A DNA stretch of 64,000 nucleotides from Paucimonas sp. (GTDB lineage: Bacteria > Pseudomonadota > Gammaproteobacteria > Burkholderiales > Burkholderiaceae_D): contig JAQGMC010000013.1 in NCBI GenBank assembly GCA_028292545.1, positions 62,001 to 126,000 of the forward strand, given 5' to 3'. The position numbers were made by a program, and so were the translations under genes. The notes under the pieces were generated by a model. The model did not search any database, had not been told where the DNA came from, and saw only the letters and a program-made list of their open reading frames with translations. Of this stretch, positions 53,179-63,062 are shown piece by piece; positions within the stretch are counted from its first letter, which is position 1; each line of letters starts with the position of its first letter.

Positions 53179-53376
53179 GTGTTTACTCCTTGAGTTGGAC
53201 AGAGAAGCAGAAAGCTTCACTGTCCACAGAGCAAATCTGTCGCCAAGGGAATGTATTCGTTCTCCGCACGTCGAGCTAATAAAACGTAGGTTCGCAGTTA
53301 CTTTTGAGTGCCAACGAGCAGACGGTGGCACCGCTATTTCCAAGTCGCAAGCAAGGCGGTGGATTTATCCTGCCAG

Positions 53377-53967
53377 CTATCTTCCGGTACTGGCCTCCTG
53401 ATGCTGCTGTTTCATCGTCGCTGCAAAACCGGCGTTAGCAAAGCCGCGCCAAACCTGCTCCAGCATGCCTTGTGAAATGACATGGCCGACCGATGCAGCG
53501 CGCGCAAGCCACATCATGGCGAGGCTGCTGTCCTGGACCACGCCTTCGCCGCTCAAGTGGCAGCGAGCCAGCCAGTGCATGGCGTCGCCGTGTTCGCTGC
53601 GTGCAGCTGACTGCAGCCAGAAAGCCGCCGCCTCCGGCTTTCCGGTCGCAAGGAAGTGCAGTGCCAAGTCATTTTGTGCTTCGACGTCGCCATTGTCGGC
53701 AGCGAAAAGCAGGTCAAGGAAACCGGACGTGGCCGGCGGCTGAAGATGAGGAAGCAATCCGGACCAGGCGATCAACACACGGTTGCTGGCGGCGCCTGCT
53801 TCGAACCGGTGGATGGATTTTGCCGCCAGCCGGCGCCAGATCGTGCGTTCGCTCCAGCCGGTCAGGCTGCCTGCCGCGCCGATTGAAATACCGAACTCTT
53901 CATTGCAGCGCCCTGCTGCGGCAGCGGCGGCATCGGCGGCCCCGGCATGAATATCATGGCCCATCAA
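53377..53967 (-). CDS. Sel1-repeat-containing protein
   Basis: This 196-residue protein shows two Sel1-like repeats: GDVEAQNDLALHFLATGKPEAAAFWLQSAA and GDAMHWLARCHLSGEGVVQDSSLAMMWL in pieces. The N-terminal half has SLTGWSERTIWRRLAAKSIHRFE, which may be a helix-turn-helix-like module. Sel1 repeats bind protein partners. It follows pilA upstream (198 bases before it), so a role in pilus or stress signalling is possible but not shown. Confidence 0.75.
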   Translation of the reverse strand: MMGHDIHAGAADAAAAAAGRCNEEFGISIGAAGSLTGWSERTIWRRLAAKSIHRFEAGAASNRVLIAWSGLLPHLQPPATSGFLDLLFAADNGDVEAQNDLALHFLATGKPEAAAFWLQSAARSEHGDAMHWLARCHLSGEGVVQDSSLAMMWLARAASVGHVISQGMLEQVWRGFANAGFAATMKQQHQEASTGR

Positions 53968-54166
53968 CGGCTGGTCCTGTGCTGTTGGAGCAGCCCAGCC
54001 TAGCCAGGTAAAAGTGGAAAACGGAGCCTTGTTAGCAGAGAAAACGCGCGCGCCGTAAATAAATCGAACAGCGCACTGGCAGTCAATGCGCGAGCGTCCG
54101 TCGCCTTGCCCGCTATCCCTTGTTCAGCCGCAGGCGCGTGCTTTATTGCTCACAAGCGCTCGCTGT

Positions 54167-55357
54167 TCAGGCGCGCTTTTTCGCGGCGCTGCGCTTGCGC
54201 GCCGGAGCCGGTGCAGCAGCCTTGCGCGCGCCACCTTTTGCGCTGGCGCTTTTTGCCGGCGTCGCTTTGCGCGCTGTTTTCTTGGCCGCAGGTTTCTTGC
54301 CGTTGCCGGCTGCATGCGCGGCGGCGCGTCGCGCCGGCTTGACCGCGCTTCCATTGCCGGATTTCGCGCCGGCACGCTTGACCGGTGCACGCTTGGCCGC
54401 TGTTTTGGCCGTCTTGGCTGGCGCGCGCTTGCGGCTGGGCTGCGGCTCCGCACCCGGTTCCAGCGCCGTGTTCACGGCTTGCTTGAACTGGTCCTGCAGC
54501 ATGCCCCACCAGGCGGCCGGATTGACGAAGGGTGCGGCTGCGCTGGCGAACTCTTGCGCATCCTCCCCCGCACCCGCAGCAGCCTGCGCAAGCCCTTCGC
54601 CGCCAGTCGATGGCGGCTCGGCCGCGGCGGGCGCGGGCGGCTTTTCCGTGGTCGGCGTGGCGAAATTGAAATCGGCTTCAGGCGTCGCAGGCGTTTGCGG
54701 CGCCTCTTTGTCCTGCGCGCCGGGCGCTGTGACCGGGGCGCCAGCAAGACCCGCCATGCTGGCCATCGCGCCCATTGCATCGGCAGCGGCGCTGCTCATT
54801 GCAGCCATCGGATTCATGCTGGCCATGGCGCCGATTGCATTGGCGGCAGCGGTATTCATTGCGGCCAGCGGACTGGCGAGCGCATCCCCCGGCGCCGCAG
54901 CCGCAGCGCCCGCTTTTTCGCCAGCGCCATCGGTGGCGGGGCCTGTGCCAGCGCGACCGTCAGCAGTTGTGCCCGCCATCGGATTCATGCCGGCCATGGC
55001 GCCCGCGGCATTCATCGCCGCGCCTACTGCCTGCTCGACCGTGTGCCCCATGGACTCGCCCACGGTCTGGCCCATTGCCTGCAGCGCAGTGAGGGTGGCA
55101 CTTTGCACTTCCAGTGTCTGTATGGTCGTGCGCAACATGCTCATGTTCAGGTTGAGCCAGTTTTCAACCGCCTTCAGGTCGGTGATCTGCTTGTTGATAT
55201 CCTCAACCGAAAGGCTGGGCACGGTGACGCCCGGCATCTTGACGCCGGCCCACATATTCTTCAGGAAGGCCATCGTGTCATTCATCGCGCCCGCGCCAAA
55301 GGAGCCCATGGACCCCATCGGGCTCGCGTCGCCCATACCGGTGTTCGACGTTGCCAT
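54167..55357 (-). CDS. phaM: PhaM-family polyhydroxyalkanoate granule regulatory protein
   Basis: From the ATG at 55357 (GGAGGAA upstream) the protein has 396 residues. The conserved N-terminus has MAFLKNMWAGVKMPGVTVPS and DLKAVENWLNLNMSMLR. The middle is an Ala/Met/Gly-rich low-complexity region (AAMSSAAADAMGAMASM) and the C-terminus is Lys/Ala/Pro-rich (KRAPAKTAKTAAKRAPVKRA) for DNA binding. PhaM activates PHA synthase and binds granules to the nucleoid so they are shared at division. The middle and tail are longer than in the Ralstonia protein. Confidence 0.88.
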   Translation of the reverse strand: MATSNTGMGDASPMGSMGSFGAGAMNDTMAFLKNMWAGVKMPGVTVPSLSVEDINKQITDLKAVENWLNLNMSMLRTTIQTLEVQSATLTALQAMGQTVGESMGHTVEQAVGAAMNAAGAMAGMNPMAGTTADGRAGTGPATDGAGEKAGAAAAAPGDALASPLAAMNTAAANAIGAMASMNPMAAMSSAAADAMGAMASMAGLAGAPVTAPGAQDKEAPQTPATPEADFNFATPTTEKPPAPAAAEPPSTGGEGLAQAAAGAGEDAQEFASAAAPFVNPAAWWGMLQDQFKQAVNTALEPGAEPQPSRKRAPAKTAKTAAKRAPVKRAGAKSGNGSAVKPARRAAAHAAGNGKKPAAKKTARKATPAKSASAKGGARKAAAPAPARKRSAAKKRA

Positions 55358-55479
55358 TGCCATTCCTCCTCACTGTTGCCGTTTGCCGGCGTACTGCTTT
55401 CCCCTGCGCAGCACGCTGCGCCGAAACCACAGTGCAGGTTAGCAGATACAAAAGCGACCGGCACGAACTGGCTCAAGCA

Positions 55480-56772
55480 TCAGGGCCTGCCCGGCCGTGT
55501 CATCTTGCACGCGCTCGGCCAGGCGGTCTGGTCCGCGGGCAAGCGCAGCACGGTCTGGAAACCGTATCCGCTGCCTTCATTGTCGAAACGCACCGAGGCC
55601 TCGCCCACGCGGCGCATGACGCTGACATACAGCGGCTGCAGCAGTTGATGGTCTTCGGAGCGCATGCGGGCCTGGTGGAAACCGTCGGCAAAACCTGCCC
55701 CTTCGAACGCGCGCGCCACCGGCTCCGCGTCAGTCGTGCCAGCCTTTTCGATGGCCTGCACCAGCATCTGCAGCATCAAATGCATACGCAAATGCATATA
55801 GTCGTCACGCGGATCGGGATAGCGCTGGCGAAAGGCGCGGTAGTAAGCGTCACTGGCTGGGCCACCTGCATTGGGGTGCCACTCAGCCACTGCCAGCACC
55901 TGGCCCACGCCGGCCTCGCCCAATGCCGCCGGCGCACCCAGGCTGTTGCCGTAGAAGGTGTAGAACTTGAGCTGCAGCCCACTTTCGCGCGCCGCCTTCA
56001 CCAGCAACGTCAAGTCATTGCCCCAGTTGCCGGTGATGACCGTGTCCGCGCCACTAGCGCGTATCTTGGCCACATAGGGCGCGAAATCCTTGATCTTGCC
56101 AATCGGATGCAATTCATCACCGACTACTTGCATGTCCGGCCGCTTGGCCGCAAGTTGGGCGCGCGCCGAACGCGCGAGCTGCTGGCCGAAACTGTAATCC
56201 TGGCCGATCAGGTAGACGCGACGCGCATTCGCGTCCTTGCGTATCGCCTCGGTCAGCGCATGCATGCGCATGTCGGCATTGGCGTCGAAACGGAAATGCC
56301 AGAAACTGCAGCGCTCGTTGGTGAGCGCCGGGTCGACGGCTGCATAGTTCAGGAACAACATGCGGCTTTGCGGCGCGCGCTCATTGTGGCGGTTGAGCGC
56401 TTCCACCAGCGCCAGCGCGACGGCCGAGCTATTGCCTTGCAAGATGAAGGGAACGCCAGCATCGGCCATGCGCCGGAAGCCGACCAGCGATTCTTCGATC
56501 GATTGCTTGTTGTCGAAAGTTTCCAGGGCCAGCTGGCGCGCGCCGCCGGGCAAGCGAACGCCGCCACGACTGTTGATATCGTCGATGGCATAACGCAGGT
56601 TGCGCACCACGGCTTCGCCTGCATTGGCGAACGGGCCGGACAAGCCTTCAACCAGCCCCAGGCGAATCGGCGCCAAGCCTGCTTGCGCCGCACCGGAAGG
56701 CGACGTGATGCTCGCCAGGACCAAGGTAGTACACAGTATCCGGGCCAGCACGACGAATCGTTTTGCAAACAT
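55480..56772 (-). CDS. ABC-type amino-acid-like substrate-binding protein (LivJ/Leu-Ile-Val family)
   Basis: This 430-residue periplasmic protein has a signal peptide (cleavage near SGAAQA) and a type I binding fold (IRLGLVEGLSGPFANAGEAV, YAIDDINSRGGVRLPGG, VPFILQGNSSAVALALVE). No permease or ATPase genes adjoin it, so it is an orphan receptor. Family members bind branched-chain amino acids or amides; the ligand is unknown. It is divergent from the DUF3108 pair. Confidence 0.92.
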   Translation of the reverse strand: MFAKRFVVLARILCTTLVLASITSPSGAAQAGLAPIRLGLVEGLSGPFANAGEAVVRNLRYAIDDINSRGGVRLPGGARQLALETFDNKQSIEESLVGFRRMADAGVPFILQGNSSAVALALVEALNRHNERAPQSRMLFLNYAAVDPALTNERCSFWHFRFDANADMRMHALTEAIRKDANARRVYLIGQDYSFGQQLARSARAQLAAKRPDMQVVGDELHPIGKIKDFAPYVAKIRASGADTVITGNWGNDLTLLVKAARESGLQLKFYTFYGNSLGAPAALGEAGVGQVLAVAEWHPNAGGPASDAYYRAFRQRYPDPRDDYMHLRMHLMLQMLVQAIEKAGTTDAEPVARAFEGAGFADGFHQARMRSEDHQLLQPLYVSVMRRVGEASVRFDNEGSGYGFQTVLRLPADQTAWPSACKMTRPGRP

Positions 56773-56923
56773 GAGGGTCTTTCGCGAAAGGCCGTATTTT
56801 AAGCGCGATGCGGCGTGCCCCCTTTGCGTTTACCGCCCAAAGCACCGGCACTATCGTGGCCGGGCGGCCACATCAAGCCGCCTGGAAAATCCAGCCGGGC
56901 AAGCAGCCGCTACACTACGGCCC

Positions 56924-58081
56924 ATGTCAAAAGAACGTCATCCCAGGCCGGCTCAGAGATGGGGAATCGGCACGCTGGCCGTGCTGGTCCTGTCTGTGCT
57001 GTTGCATGTGTTCTTGCTGCAGGCGCTGGTGAAGGGTGGCGACGGCAATGGCGATGGCAAGCAGGCAAGTGGAAGCGGTAAGCGCGAAACGGTGGTCGTG
57101 CAATTGAGCGCAGCCGCGCCGGCCGCGTCCCCAGCCGAGCCGGCGCCAGCACCGCCAGTACGCAAACCAACCCGCAAGCCGCGCCCACCGGCCGCCGCCA
57201 AGCCGGCCAGAACCGAGCCGCTTCCACCGGCGCAGCCCGAGCCCGCGGCCGCAGCGACACTGCAGGCGGTCGAGCAGGAAGCCGCGCCTGATGCGATGTC
57301 AGAGCAAGACAAGCCGGAACCGCAAGCGGGCAACACAGAGGCGACGCCGCTTGCCGGCATGCCGGCTGACCAATTGCCCGGCGAAGGAATGGCGAATCCG
57401 ACCGCGCCCAAGACATGGCTGGCCGATCCGCCGCCGCCGGCGGAGCTGCGCTATACAGTGCAAGCGATACGCGCAGGCCAGCCGTATCACGGCCGGGGCA
57501 AGATCCGCTTCACGCGCGAAGCGGACGCTTATGCCGTTGAGGGTGAAGCCAAATTGCTGTTTTTTTCAGTGCTCGAATTCCGTAGCAACGGTTCGCTGGA
57601 CCAGCACGGCCTGGCACCCGTGCTCTACTCTGAAAAACGTTTTCGCCGTTCAGCGACCAATACGCACTTCCAGCGCGAACGCCAATTGATCAGTTTTTCC
57701 GCCTCTACCACCACTTACCCGCGCCAGGGCGGCGAGCAGGACCGGGCCAGCATCGTGTGGCAACTGGCAGCCATCGGCCGCGCCGACCGCCAGCAATTGG
57801 CAACCGGCAGCGAACTGAGCCTGTTCGTAGCTGGCGTGCGCGATGGCGAATCGTGGCTGTTCCGTGTCGCTGGCGAGGAGCAGGTGGAAGTGGATGGCAA
57901 GCCGGTCCAGGCTGTGCACATCGTGCGGTTGCCGCGTCCGGGTTCCTGGGAGCAGCGGCTCGATATCTGGCTCGCGCCCGCGATGCAGTGGTATCCGGTA
58001 AAGTTGCGGTTTACCGAGACCAGCGGCGACTATCTGGACATGTCACTGGACGAACTGCCGCTGGCCTTGCCACGCCTCTGA
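56924..58081 (+). CDS. DUF3108 protein with TonB-like N-terminal anchor and Pro/Ala-rich segment
   Basis: With the ATG at 56924 the protein has 385 residues. A single membrane helix (IGTLAVLVLSVLLHVFLLQAL) leads into a Pro/Ala/Lys-rich stretch of about 110 residues (PPVRKPTRKPRPPAAAK) and then a DUF3108 domain (ELRYTVQAIRAGQPYHGRGKI to RRSATNTHFQRERQLISFS, ending DEL). The layout recalls TonB but ends in DUF3108. Its paralogue follows directly. The function of DUF3108 is unknown; it may sense or fold envelope lipids. It is co-transcribed with the next gene and queC. Confidence 0.88.
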   Translation: MSKERHPRPAQRWGIGTLAVLVLSVLLHVFLLQALVKGGDGNGDGKQASGSGKRETVVVQLSAAAPAASPAEPAPAPPVRKPTRKPRPPAAAKPARTEPLPPAQPEPAAAATLQAVEQEAAPDAMSEQDKPEPQAGNTEATPLAGMPADQLPGEGMANPTAPKTWLADPPPPAELRYTVQAIRAGQPYHGRGKIRFTREADAYAVEGEAKLLFFSVLEFRSNGSLDQHGLAPVLYSEKRFRRSATNTHFQRERQLISFSASTTTYPRQGGEQDRASIVWQLAAIGRADRQQLATGSELSLFVAGVRDGESWLFRVAGEEQVEVDGKPVQAVHIVRLPRPGSWEQRLDIWLAPAMQWYPVKLRFTETSGDYLDMSLDELPLALPRL

Positions 58082-58121
58082 TGACGGGACCGATCCCCGC
58101 CACCAACAATTTCCGATACAA

Positions 58122-58862
58122 ATGAACCGACGACGCGCACTCCTGTTGTTGCCTGCCATGCTGGCCTTGCAAGCGCCGTTGCTGCGCGCGGCGCCAACGA
58201 GGCAGTCGCCCGTCAACATGCCGCCTGCGGCCGAGTTGGACTATTCGATTCGCGCCCGTCAAAGTGGCATCGCGCTCTCTGGCCGTGCGCGGCTGACCTG
58301 GCTGCCCACAGGCGATCGTTACCTCGCCAGCGCCGAAACCAGCGCCATGCTGGTAGGCAAGATACTCGACGAGCGCAGCGAAGGCGGCATCGACGCCGGC
58401 GGCTTGCAGCCGGTGGCTTATACCGAGAAGCGCTTCCGCAAGGATGCGACCACGACCAGTTTCGACCGCAAGGCCGGTGTGCTGCGTTTTGGCGAGTCAC
58501 AGCAAACCCAGCGCCTGCAGGGTGGCGAGCAAGACCGCGCCAGCGCCTTGTGGCAACTGATTGCAAGCGCGCGCGCCGGCAAGAACCCGTACCGGCCTGG
58601 CCATACCTGGCGCTTTGTGGTGGCCGGCCAGCGCGACAGCGATCCATGGACGTTTTCCGTGCTGGCGCGCGAAAAAATCAAGACGTCGCTGGGCGAACTC
58701 GACACGCTGCACATCGTGCGCACCCCGCCGCCCGAAGCGCGCGAGCGCAAACTCGATATCTGGCTCGCGCCCTCAATGGATTGGTATCCGGTGCGCCTGC
58801 GTTTCGAAGACAGCAACGGCGAGTTCATCGAACAATTCATTGAAGGCATCAACAAGCTATGA
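58122..58862 (+). CDS. DUF3108 exported protein
   Basis: This 246-residue protein has a signal peptide ([19 protein letters not shown]) and a DUF3108 domain ([39 protein letters not shown] and [23 protein letters not shown]). It is a paralogue of the upstream gene without the TonB-like part. It overlaps queC by 4 bases, so the two are coupled, though no functional tie to queuosine is known. Confidence 0.9.
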   Translation: MNRRRALLLLPAMLALQAPLLRAAPTRQSPVNMPPAAELDYSIRARQSGIALSGRARLTWLPTGDRYLASAETSAMLVGKILDERSEGGIDAGGLQPVAYTEKRFRKDATTTSFDRKAGVLRFGESQQTQRLQGGEQDRASALWQLIASARAGKNPYRPGHTWRFVVAGQRDSDPWTFSVLAREKIKTSLGELDTLHIVRTPPPEARERKLDIWLAPSMDWYPVRLRFEDSNGEFIEQFIEGINKL

Positions 58863-59584
58863 CCGCTTCATCCAACCACGGTGGTGCGCTGGTGCTGTTT
58901 TCCGGCGGCCAGGATTCGACCACCTGTGTGGCATGGGCGCTGCAACGTTACGCGCGGGTTGAGACAGTGGGCTTCGACTATGGCCAGCGCCATGCGATTG
59001 AACTGACAGTCCGGCCGCAAGTACTGGCCGGCTTGCGCGCGCTGAATGAAGGCTGGGACACCCGCCTGGGTGCAGACCACATGATCGACCTGGCCGTGCT
59101 GGGGCAGATATCAGACACGGCGCTTACCAGCGATGCCGAGATTGCGATGCAGGCCAATGGCTTGCCCAACACTTTTGTCCCCGGTCGCAACCTGCTGTTC
59201 CTGACCTTGGCGGCAGCGCTGGCTTACCGGCGCGGGCTGGACGTGCTGGTGGGTGGAATGTGTGAAACGGATTACTCCGGTTATCCCGACTGCCGTGAAG
59301 AGACGATGCGGGCGATGGAAACGGCACTGAAGCTTGGCATGGCGAGCGGGATTGCGATTGAAACGCCGTTGATGTGGCTGGACAAGGGGCAGACCTGGGC
59401 GCTGGCAGAAAGCCTGGGGGGCGCCAGCCTGGTCGAACTGGTACGGACACAGACGCATACCTGCTACCTCGGCGAGCGCGGTGCGCTGCACGACTGGGGC
59501 TACGGCTGCGGCCAATGCCCTGCTTGCGAATTGCGCGCGCGGGGGTACGGGGCGTATAGGGCAGGCGACACTGCGGGGGGTTGA
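58859..59584 (+). CDS. queC: 7-cyano-7-deazaguanine synthase QueC
   Basis: This 241-residue enzyme has the ATP-pyrophosphatase loop [15 protein letters not shown] and the zinc-binding Cys cluster [22 protein letters not shown]. The conserved [16 protein letters not shown] and [14 protein letters not shown] segments are present. It makes preQ0 for queuosine or archaeosine tRNA modification. It overlaps the DUF3108 gene as ATGA. Confidence 0.97.
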   Translation: MTASSNHGGALVLFSGGQDSTTCVAWALQRYARVETVGFDYGQRHAIELTVRPQVLAGLRALNEGWDTRLGADHMIDLAVLGQISDTALTSDAEIAMQANGLPNTFVPGRNLLFLTLAAALAYRRGLDVLVGGMCETDYSGYPDCREETMRAMETALKLGMASGIAIETPLMWLDKGQTWALAESLGGASLVELVRTQTHTCYLGERGALHDWGYGCGQCPACELRARGYGAYRAGDTAGG

Positions 59585-59683
59585 GAATCGGCCCATATGT
59601 TTAGAACCGATCCGTTCCGCTTGGCGAGCCGTTTCAAAGTCTAAGATTGGTCAGCTTACCCACTTCGCTGCTATAGGAAATCC

Positions 59684-60886
59684 ATGTCTACCGATTTTGT
59701 AACGTATGTTCGCGAAGTGCAGGCCATCAGTGCAGTTCCGCAGATCCTTGAGACGGTTGCCTCGATTACCGGCCTTGGCTTCGTCGCGATAGCGCATGTA
59801 ACAGAGAACTCATGGACCACCTGCGCCGTGCTGGACAGGCTCGGATTTGGTCTGAAAGTCGGTGACGGGCTGGATGTGACGACGACGCTGTGCGACGAAG
59901 TGCGCAGCACCCTTAAAAGTATCGTCATTGACCACGTGCAGCAAAGTGAACAGTACCGCGACCACCATACCCCGCGCCTATACGGATTCCAAAGCTATTT
60001 TTCGGTGCCGGTTTTCCGGCCCGACGGCACCTACTTTGGCACGCTGTGCGGGCTCGATCCCAAACCATCGGTACTGTCGGCGCCGTCGACCATATCGACA
60101 CTCGAGCTGTTTGCGCAGCTCATCTCCAAGCAGCTCGAAATCGAGCGTGACCATGCAGTGACACAAACAGCCTTGCTGTCCGAACGCGAGACAGCAGAAC
60201 TTCGCGAGCAGTTTATTGCGGTGCTGGGCCACGACTTGCGCACGCCGCTCAGCGCATTCCAGTATGGCGTTGAACTGCTTCGACTGAAGCATCCTGATCC
60301 AGAGGCGCTTCCCTTGCTAAAGCATATGCAGCGTAGCGTTAGCAGGATGTCAGCACTGGTCGACGACGTCGTTGACTTCACGCGCGGGCGCATGGGTGGT
60401 GGCATATCGCTGGACCTGCGTCATGAGAGCGCGCTTGATGTGCCCTTGCGCCAAGTGATTGATGAGCTACGCGAGCTGCATCATGAAAGTGCGATCCTGG
60501 CGCACATCCAGCCCAACATTAGCCTGCTTTGTGATGCCGGGCGGCTAAGCCAGCTGCTGTCGAATTTACTCAAAAATGCAATTGTGCACGGCGACGCGAA
60601 TGCGCCGGTGATAGTGTCGATTACATCGGCCGGCGGAAGGTTTTCCATATCAGTGAGTAACCAGGGCGATGCCCTGCCGCCGGAGCGGATCCAGCAGCTT
60701 TTCAAGCCGTTCTGGCGCGCCCCATCGAGTGGGCCACACGAAGGACTGGGACTTGGGCTCTATATCGTGGCGGAGATTGCCAGGTCGCATGCCGGCACGA
60801 TGGATGTAAGCTCGCGCGATCGGACAGTTTGTTTCACTTTCTCGATGCCAGACCGCAGCGCCGCCTTGGAGTTTGCGGCGACCTAG
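59684..60886 (+). CDS. GAF-domain sensor histidine kinase
   Basis: This 400-residue soluble kinase has an N-terminal GAF domain (AISAVPQILETVASITGLGFVAIAHV to YFGTLCGLDPKPS), then a HisKA domain (AVLGHDLRTPLSAFQYGVELL) and an ATPase domain (LLSNLLKNAIVHGDANAP, GLGLGLYIVAEIARSHAG). No receiver or response-regulator gene is adjacent. It resembles kinases that sense light, redox or small ligands through GAF. A related kinase with an RsbRD domain lies at 7766. Confidence 0.93.
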   Translation: MSTDFVTYVREVQAISAVPQILETVASITGLGFVAIAHVTENSWTTCAVLDRLGFGLKVGDGLDVTTTLCDEVRSTLKSIVIDHVQQSEQYRDHHTPRLYGFQSYFSVPVFRPDGTYFGTLCGLDPKPSVLSAPSTISTLELFAQLISKQLEIERDHAVTQTALLSERETAELREQFIAVLGHDLRTPLSAFQYGVELLRLKHPDPEALPLLKHMQRSVSRMSALVDDVVDFTRGRMGGGISLDLRHESALDVPLRQVIDELRELHHESAILAHIQPNISLLCDAGRLSQLLSNLLKNAIVHGDANAPVIVSITSAGGRFSISVSNQGDALPPERIQQLFKPFWRAPSSGPHEGLGLGLYIVAEIARSHAGTMDVSSRDRTVCFTFSMPDRSAALEFAAT

Positions 60887-61172
60887 GCACAGGTCCAGAA
60901 CTGGGGCAGCAACGCAGCGATTCTCGCTCAATTCAAACGGTGGCAAGCGTTTTCCATCCTTATTGCGTGGTCCCACCGACGGGGGACTCGAAATTGGAAC
61001 TGCAGATGATATTCCTGATAGGCAGGTTGCCGCTTTGGGTCGAAAGCGGAGGCTGCCTTGGCCGCCCTCTGCCAGCCTGGCGCGGTGGGATCAGAGAGGT
61101 GTCACCCGTCAAGCTGCGGACGAAACTTTTACTGCGCAGCCAACTCAGCAAGTAGGTCAGGGAGGCAAACGT
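60887..61172. other. Intergenic region with a GGGTCG-loop hairpin
   Basis: No gene is seen. CCGCTTT (61030-61036) and AAAGCGG (61043-61049) form a stem with loop GGGTCG; a sister hairpin lies at 63020-63043. Confidence 0.4.
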
Positions 61173-61376
61173 ATGGAAAATTTCGTGAAGGCGGTTCGAC
61201 TGGCAGCGGTTACATCCTGCATAGGCATGGGCATCGCAGGCTGTGCCGGGACTCCGGCAGCCCAATCAGATGCGAAGCCAGGCGACTATCTCTTGAATCG
61301 CGAGAGCGCGCCGCTCTGCCAACTCTACCCCGGCAATTACCCACAGTCGGCAGAGTGCATGATTTCTCCACGCTGA
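61173..61376 (+). CDS. Small lipoprotein
   Basis: This 67-residue protein has the lipobox IAGC (CIGMGIAGCAGTPAAQ) behind a short signal and a GGGAGG Shine-Dalgarno before the ATG at 61173. The mature tail (about 40 residues) has two Cys (LCQLYPGNY and AECMIS) that could form a disulfide. I do not recognise a family. It is alone and plus-oriented. Confidence 0.75.
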   Translation: MENFVKAVRLAAVTSCIGMGIAGCAGTPAAQSDAKPGDYLLNRESAPLCQLYPGNYPQSAECMISPR

Positions 61377-61783
61377 AAGGCGCGGCAGTTAAACGATCGG
61401 CGCAGAGTCGCCGCCTGTCTCCGGCCAAGAGCCGCCGTTAGCGTGCCTCGCGCGTTCAATGGCAGTCTGTCGCTATGCGCCACATCACTTCGTTGAAGCG
61501 CCCCTGGCGACGACTTATCTTGATGAAAATCAATCGCACACTCCTGCTTTGCAGCGGGACGCTTGATCTTTCCAATCTGCTAATGAATAGTGGAATGCAA
61601 CGGTGAAGCGGTCGGCGTAACGTCAATCAACCGAAATCACTAGTCCAAGTCTCGCGAGTCGCAGGTTCGGTGCCGAAAAGCCAAGACGCACCGTTGCCGC
61701 AAGCTGGTCTTTTATCCGGCATCCCGGTGCCGCTTTCCATGCTGGAGTCCCTTCAATGTAGTCGCCGTGAATGGAGCATTGTC
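61377..61783. other. 407-bp stretch with no recognised gene
   Basis: I see no open frame with a start signal or a family signature on either strand. Base composition is a little lower in GC than the flanks. It may contain the promoter of the cupin gene, but no box could be assigned. Confidence 0.4.
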
Positions 61784-62383
61784 ATGAAACGCACTTTGGG
61801 CAGTTTGCTGATGGCATGCATGGCCACGCTGGTCCTGCTTCACACGAGCGCAATGGCATAGTCGGCCCTGGTGGTAAAGCCGCTGGTGGAAAAGAAGGTG
61901 GCCGAATTGCCGTCCGGGCCGCTTTTCTGGAGGCTGGAGAATTTCCCGTCACTGGCACAGGCCCAGGCGGCAGCCGGGCCGACTGGATTGGCGGCTCAGT
62001 CCGGTAACAAATTCTGGCTCTTCACGCTCGGCCCTTCGGGCGGCGCCTCGCCAAGGGGCAGCAAGGTCGCCGAGGTGGGACCGATAATGATTACGGTCAT
62101 GCCCGAGTACCTCCTGCGCATCAATGAAGGCAGCGGCGCACCCGGTAGCGTATCGAACGTACACACGCATCCCGGCTCGGAGGCATTTTATGTGGTCGCC
62201 GGGGAAACCACGCAAAAGACGCCTCCAGGTGTGATCAAGGTAAGCGCTGGGCAGTCCATGCCGGGCCAGGGCGCTGGCATCCCGATGCAGGTATCGAGCA
62301 GCGGGTCGACCGATCTGCACTCGCTGGTGATGTTTGTGGTGGACCCCTCCAAGCCGTTTTCCGCTCCCGCGAAGTTCCCATGA
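61784..62383 (+). pseudogene. Secreted cupin-fold protein interrupted by in-frame TAG after the signal peptide
   Basis: The ATG at 61784 starts a signal peptide (KRTLGSLLMACMATLVLLHTSAMA) that runs into TAG at 61859-61861 (codon 26). The same frame continues without break into a cupin domain (RLENFPSLAQAQAAAGPTGL, VHTHPGSEAFYVVAGETTQKT) up to 62383. CAG to TAG, one C-to-T change, would restore AMA-QS, a normal cleavage site. An internal GTG at 61871 could start a cytoplasmic form without the signal. The substrate is unknown. Confidence 0.8.
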
Positions 62384-62435
62384 ACAGACTATAAATACCA
62401 GTCAGGCCTCCCACCCACACACCGGGAACCGAACC

Positions 62436-62777
62436 ATGACGAAGTACCTTATCTCCTTCCCCGGATCGGCGATGGACATCGCCGACGAAGACATGGCTGC
62501 CGTCGGCGAAGCGGCACGCGCAGTCATACGCGAGGCGAAGGATGCCGGCGTCTATGTGTTCGGCGGTGGCATCAACAAGGACGTCGCGCCGCTGATGGTC
62601 ACCGCCGATGGCACCGTCACGAACGAGACCTACCCGCAGACCAAGGAGTTCGATGGCGGCTTCTGTGTCCTCGAACTCCCGTCGCGCGAGGCTGCCGTGC
62701 AATGGGCTGCGAAGATCGGCAAAGCCTGCCGCTGCTCGCAGGAACTCCGCGAGTTCGGGTATGACCCCGAGAGCTGA
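62436..62777 (+). CDS. YCII-related (YciI/DGPF) domain protein
   Basis: This 113-residue protein has a YCII-like ferredoxin fold: KYLISFPGSAMDIADEDMAAVGEAARAVIREA in pieces, YVFGGGINKDVAPLMV and FDGGFCVLELPSREAAVQWAAKI. Members often sit beside extracytoplasmic sigma factors; none is found here. Its biochemical role is unknown. It follows the cupin remnant by 52 bases. Confidence 0.9.
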   Translation: MTKYLISFPGSAMDIADEDMAAVGEAARAVIREAKDAGVYVFGGGINKDVAPLMVTADGTVTNETYPQTKEFDGGFCVLELPSREAAVQWAAKIGKACRCSQELREFGYDPES

Positions 62778-63062
62778 GCAGCGAGCTGACCCACTTGGCC
62801 CACGGCTGGACCGAATGCCGCGACCATCCGTCACGACGCTCGATTGGGATGAGACGAAGCAATCGGCAGCCGAGCGTTTCGACCAAGTGTTTCCTCCTGC
62901 CCTTAGGTTCCCGCCACCGGGCTAAAGGGTATAAGGTTAGGAAATTTGGGACGCACGGGAGCCTCCTTTCGTCTTTCCAGAACCATTATTCGATGCTGCG
63001 GTACTCTCTCGTTTCGACCGTCTGCTCTGGGCCAGAAGCAGACCTTCACAGCATCTAGTCGC
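62778..63062. other. Intergenic region with a paired GGGCC-loop hairpin
   Basis: GTCTGCT (63020-63026) and AGCAGAC (63037-63043) form a stem with loop CTGGGCCAGA. It resembles the hairpin at 61030-61049. The rest of the stretch shows no gene. Confidence 0.4.

Noticed and set aside
53300..53330. Possible sigma-54 promoter (TGGCAC) upstream of pilA on the minus strand
   Set aside because: The -24 box is present but no GC lies at the correct -12 distance.
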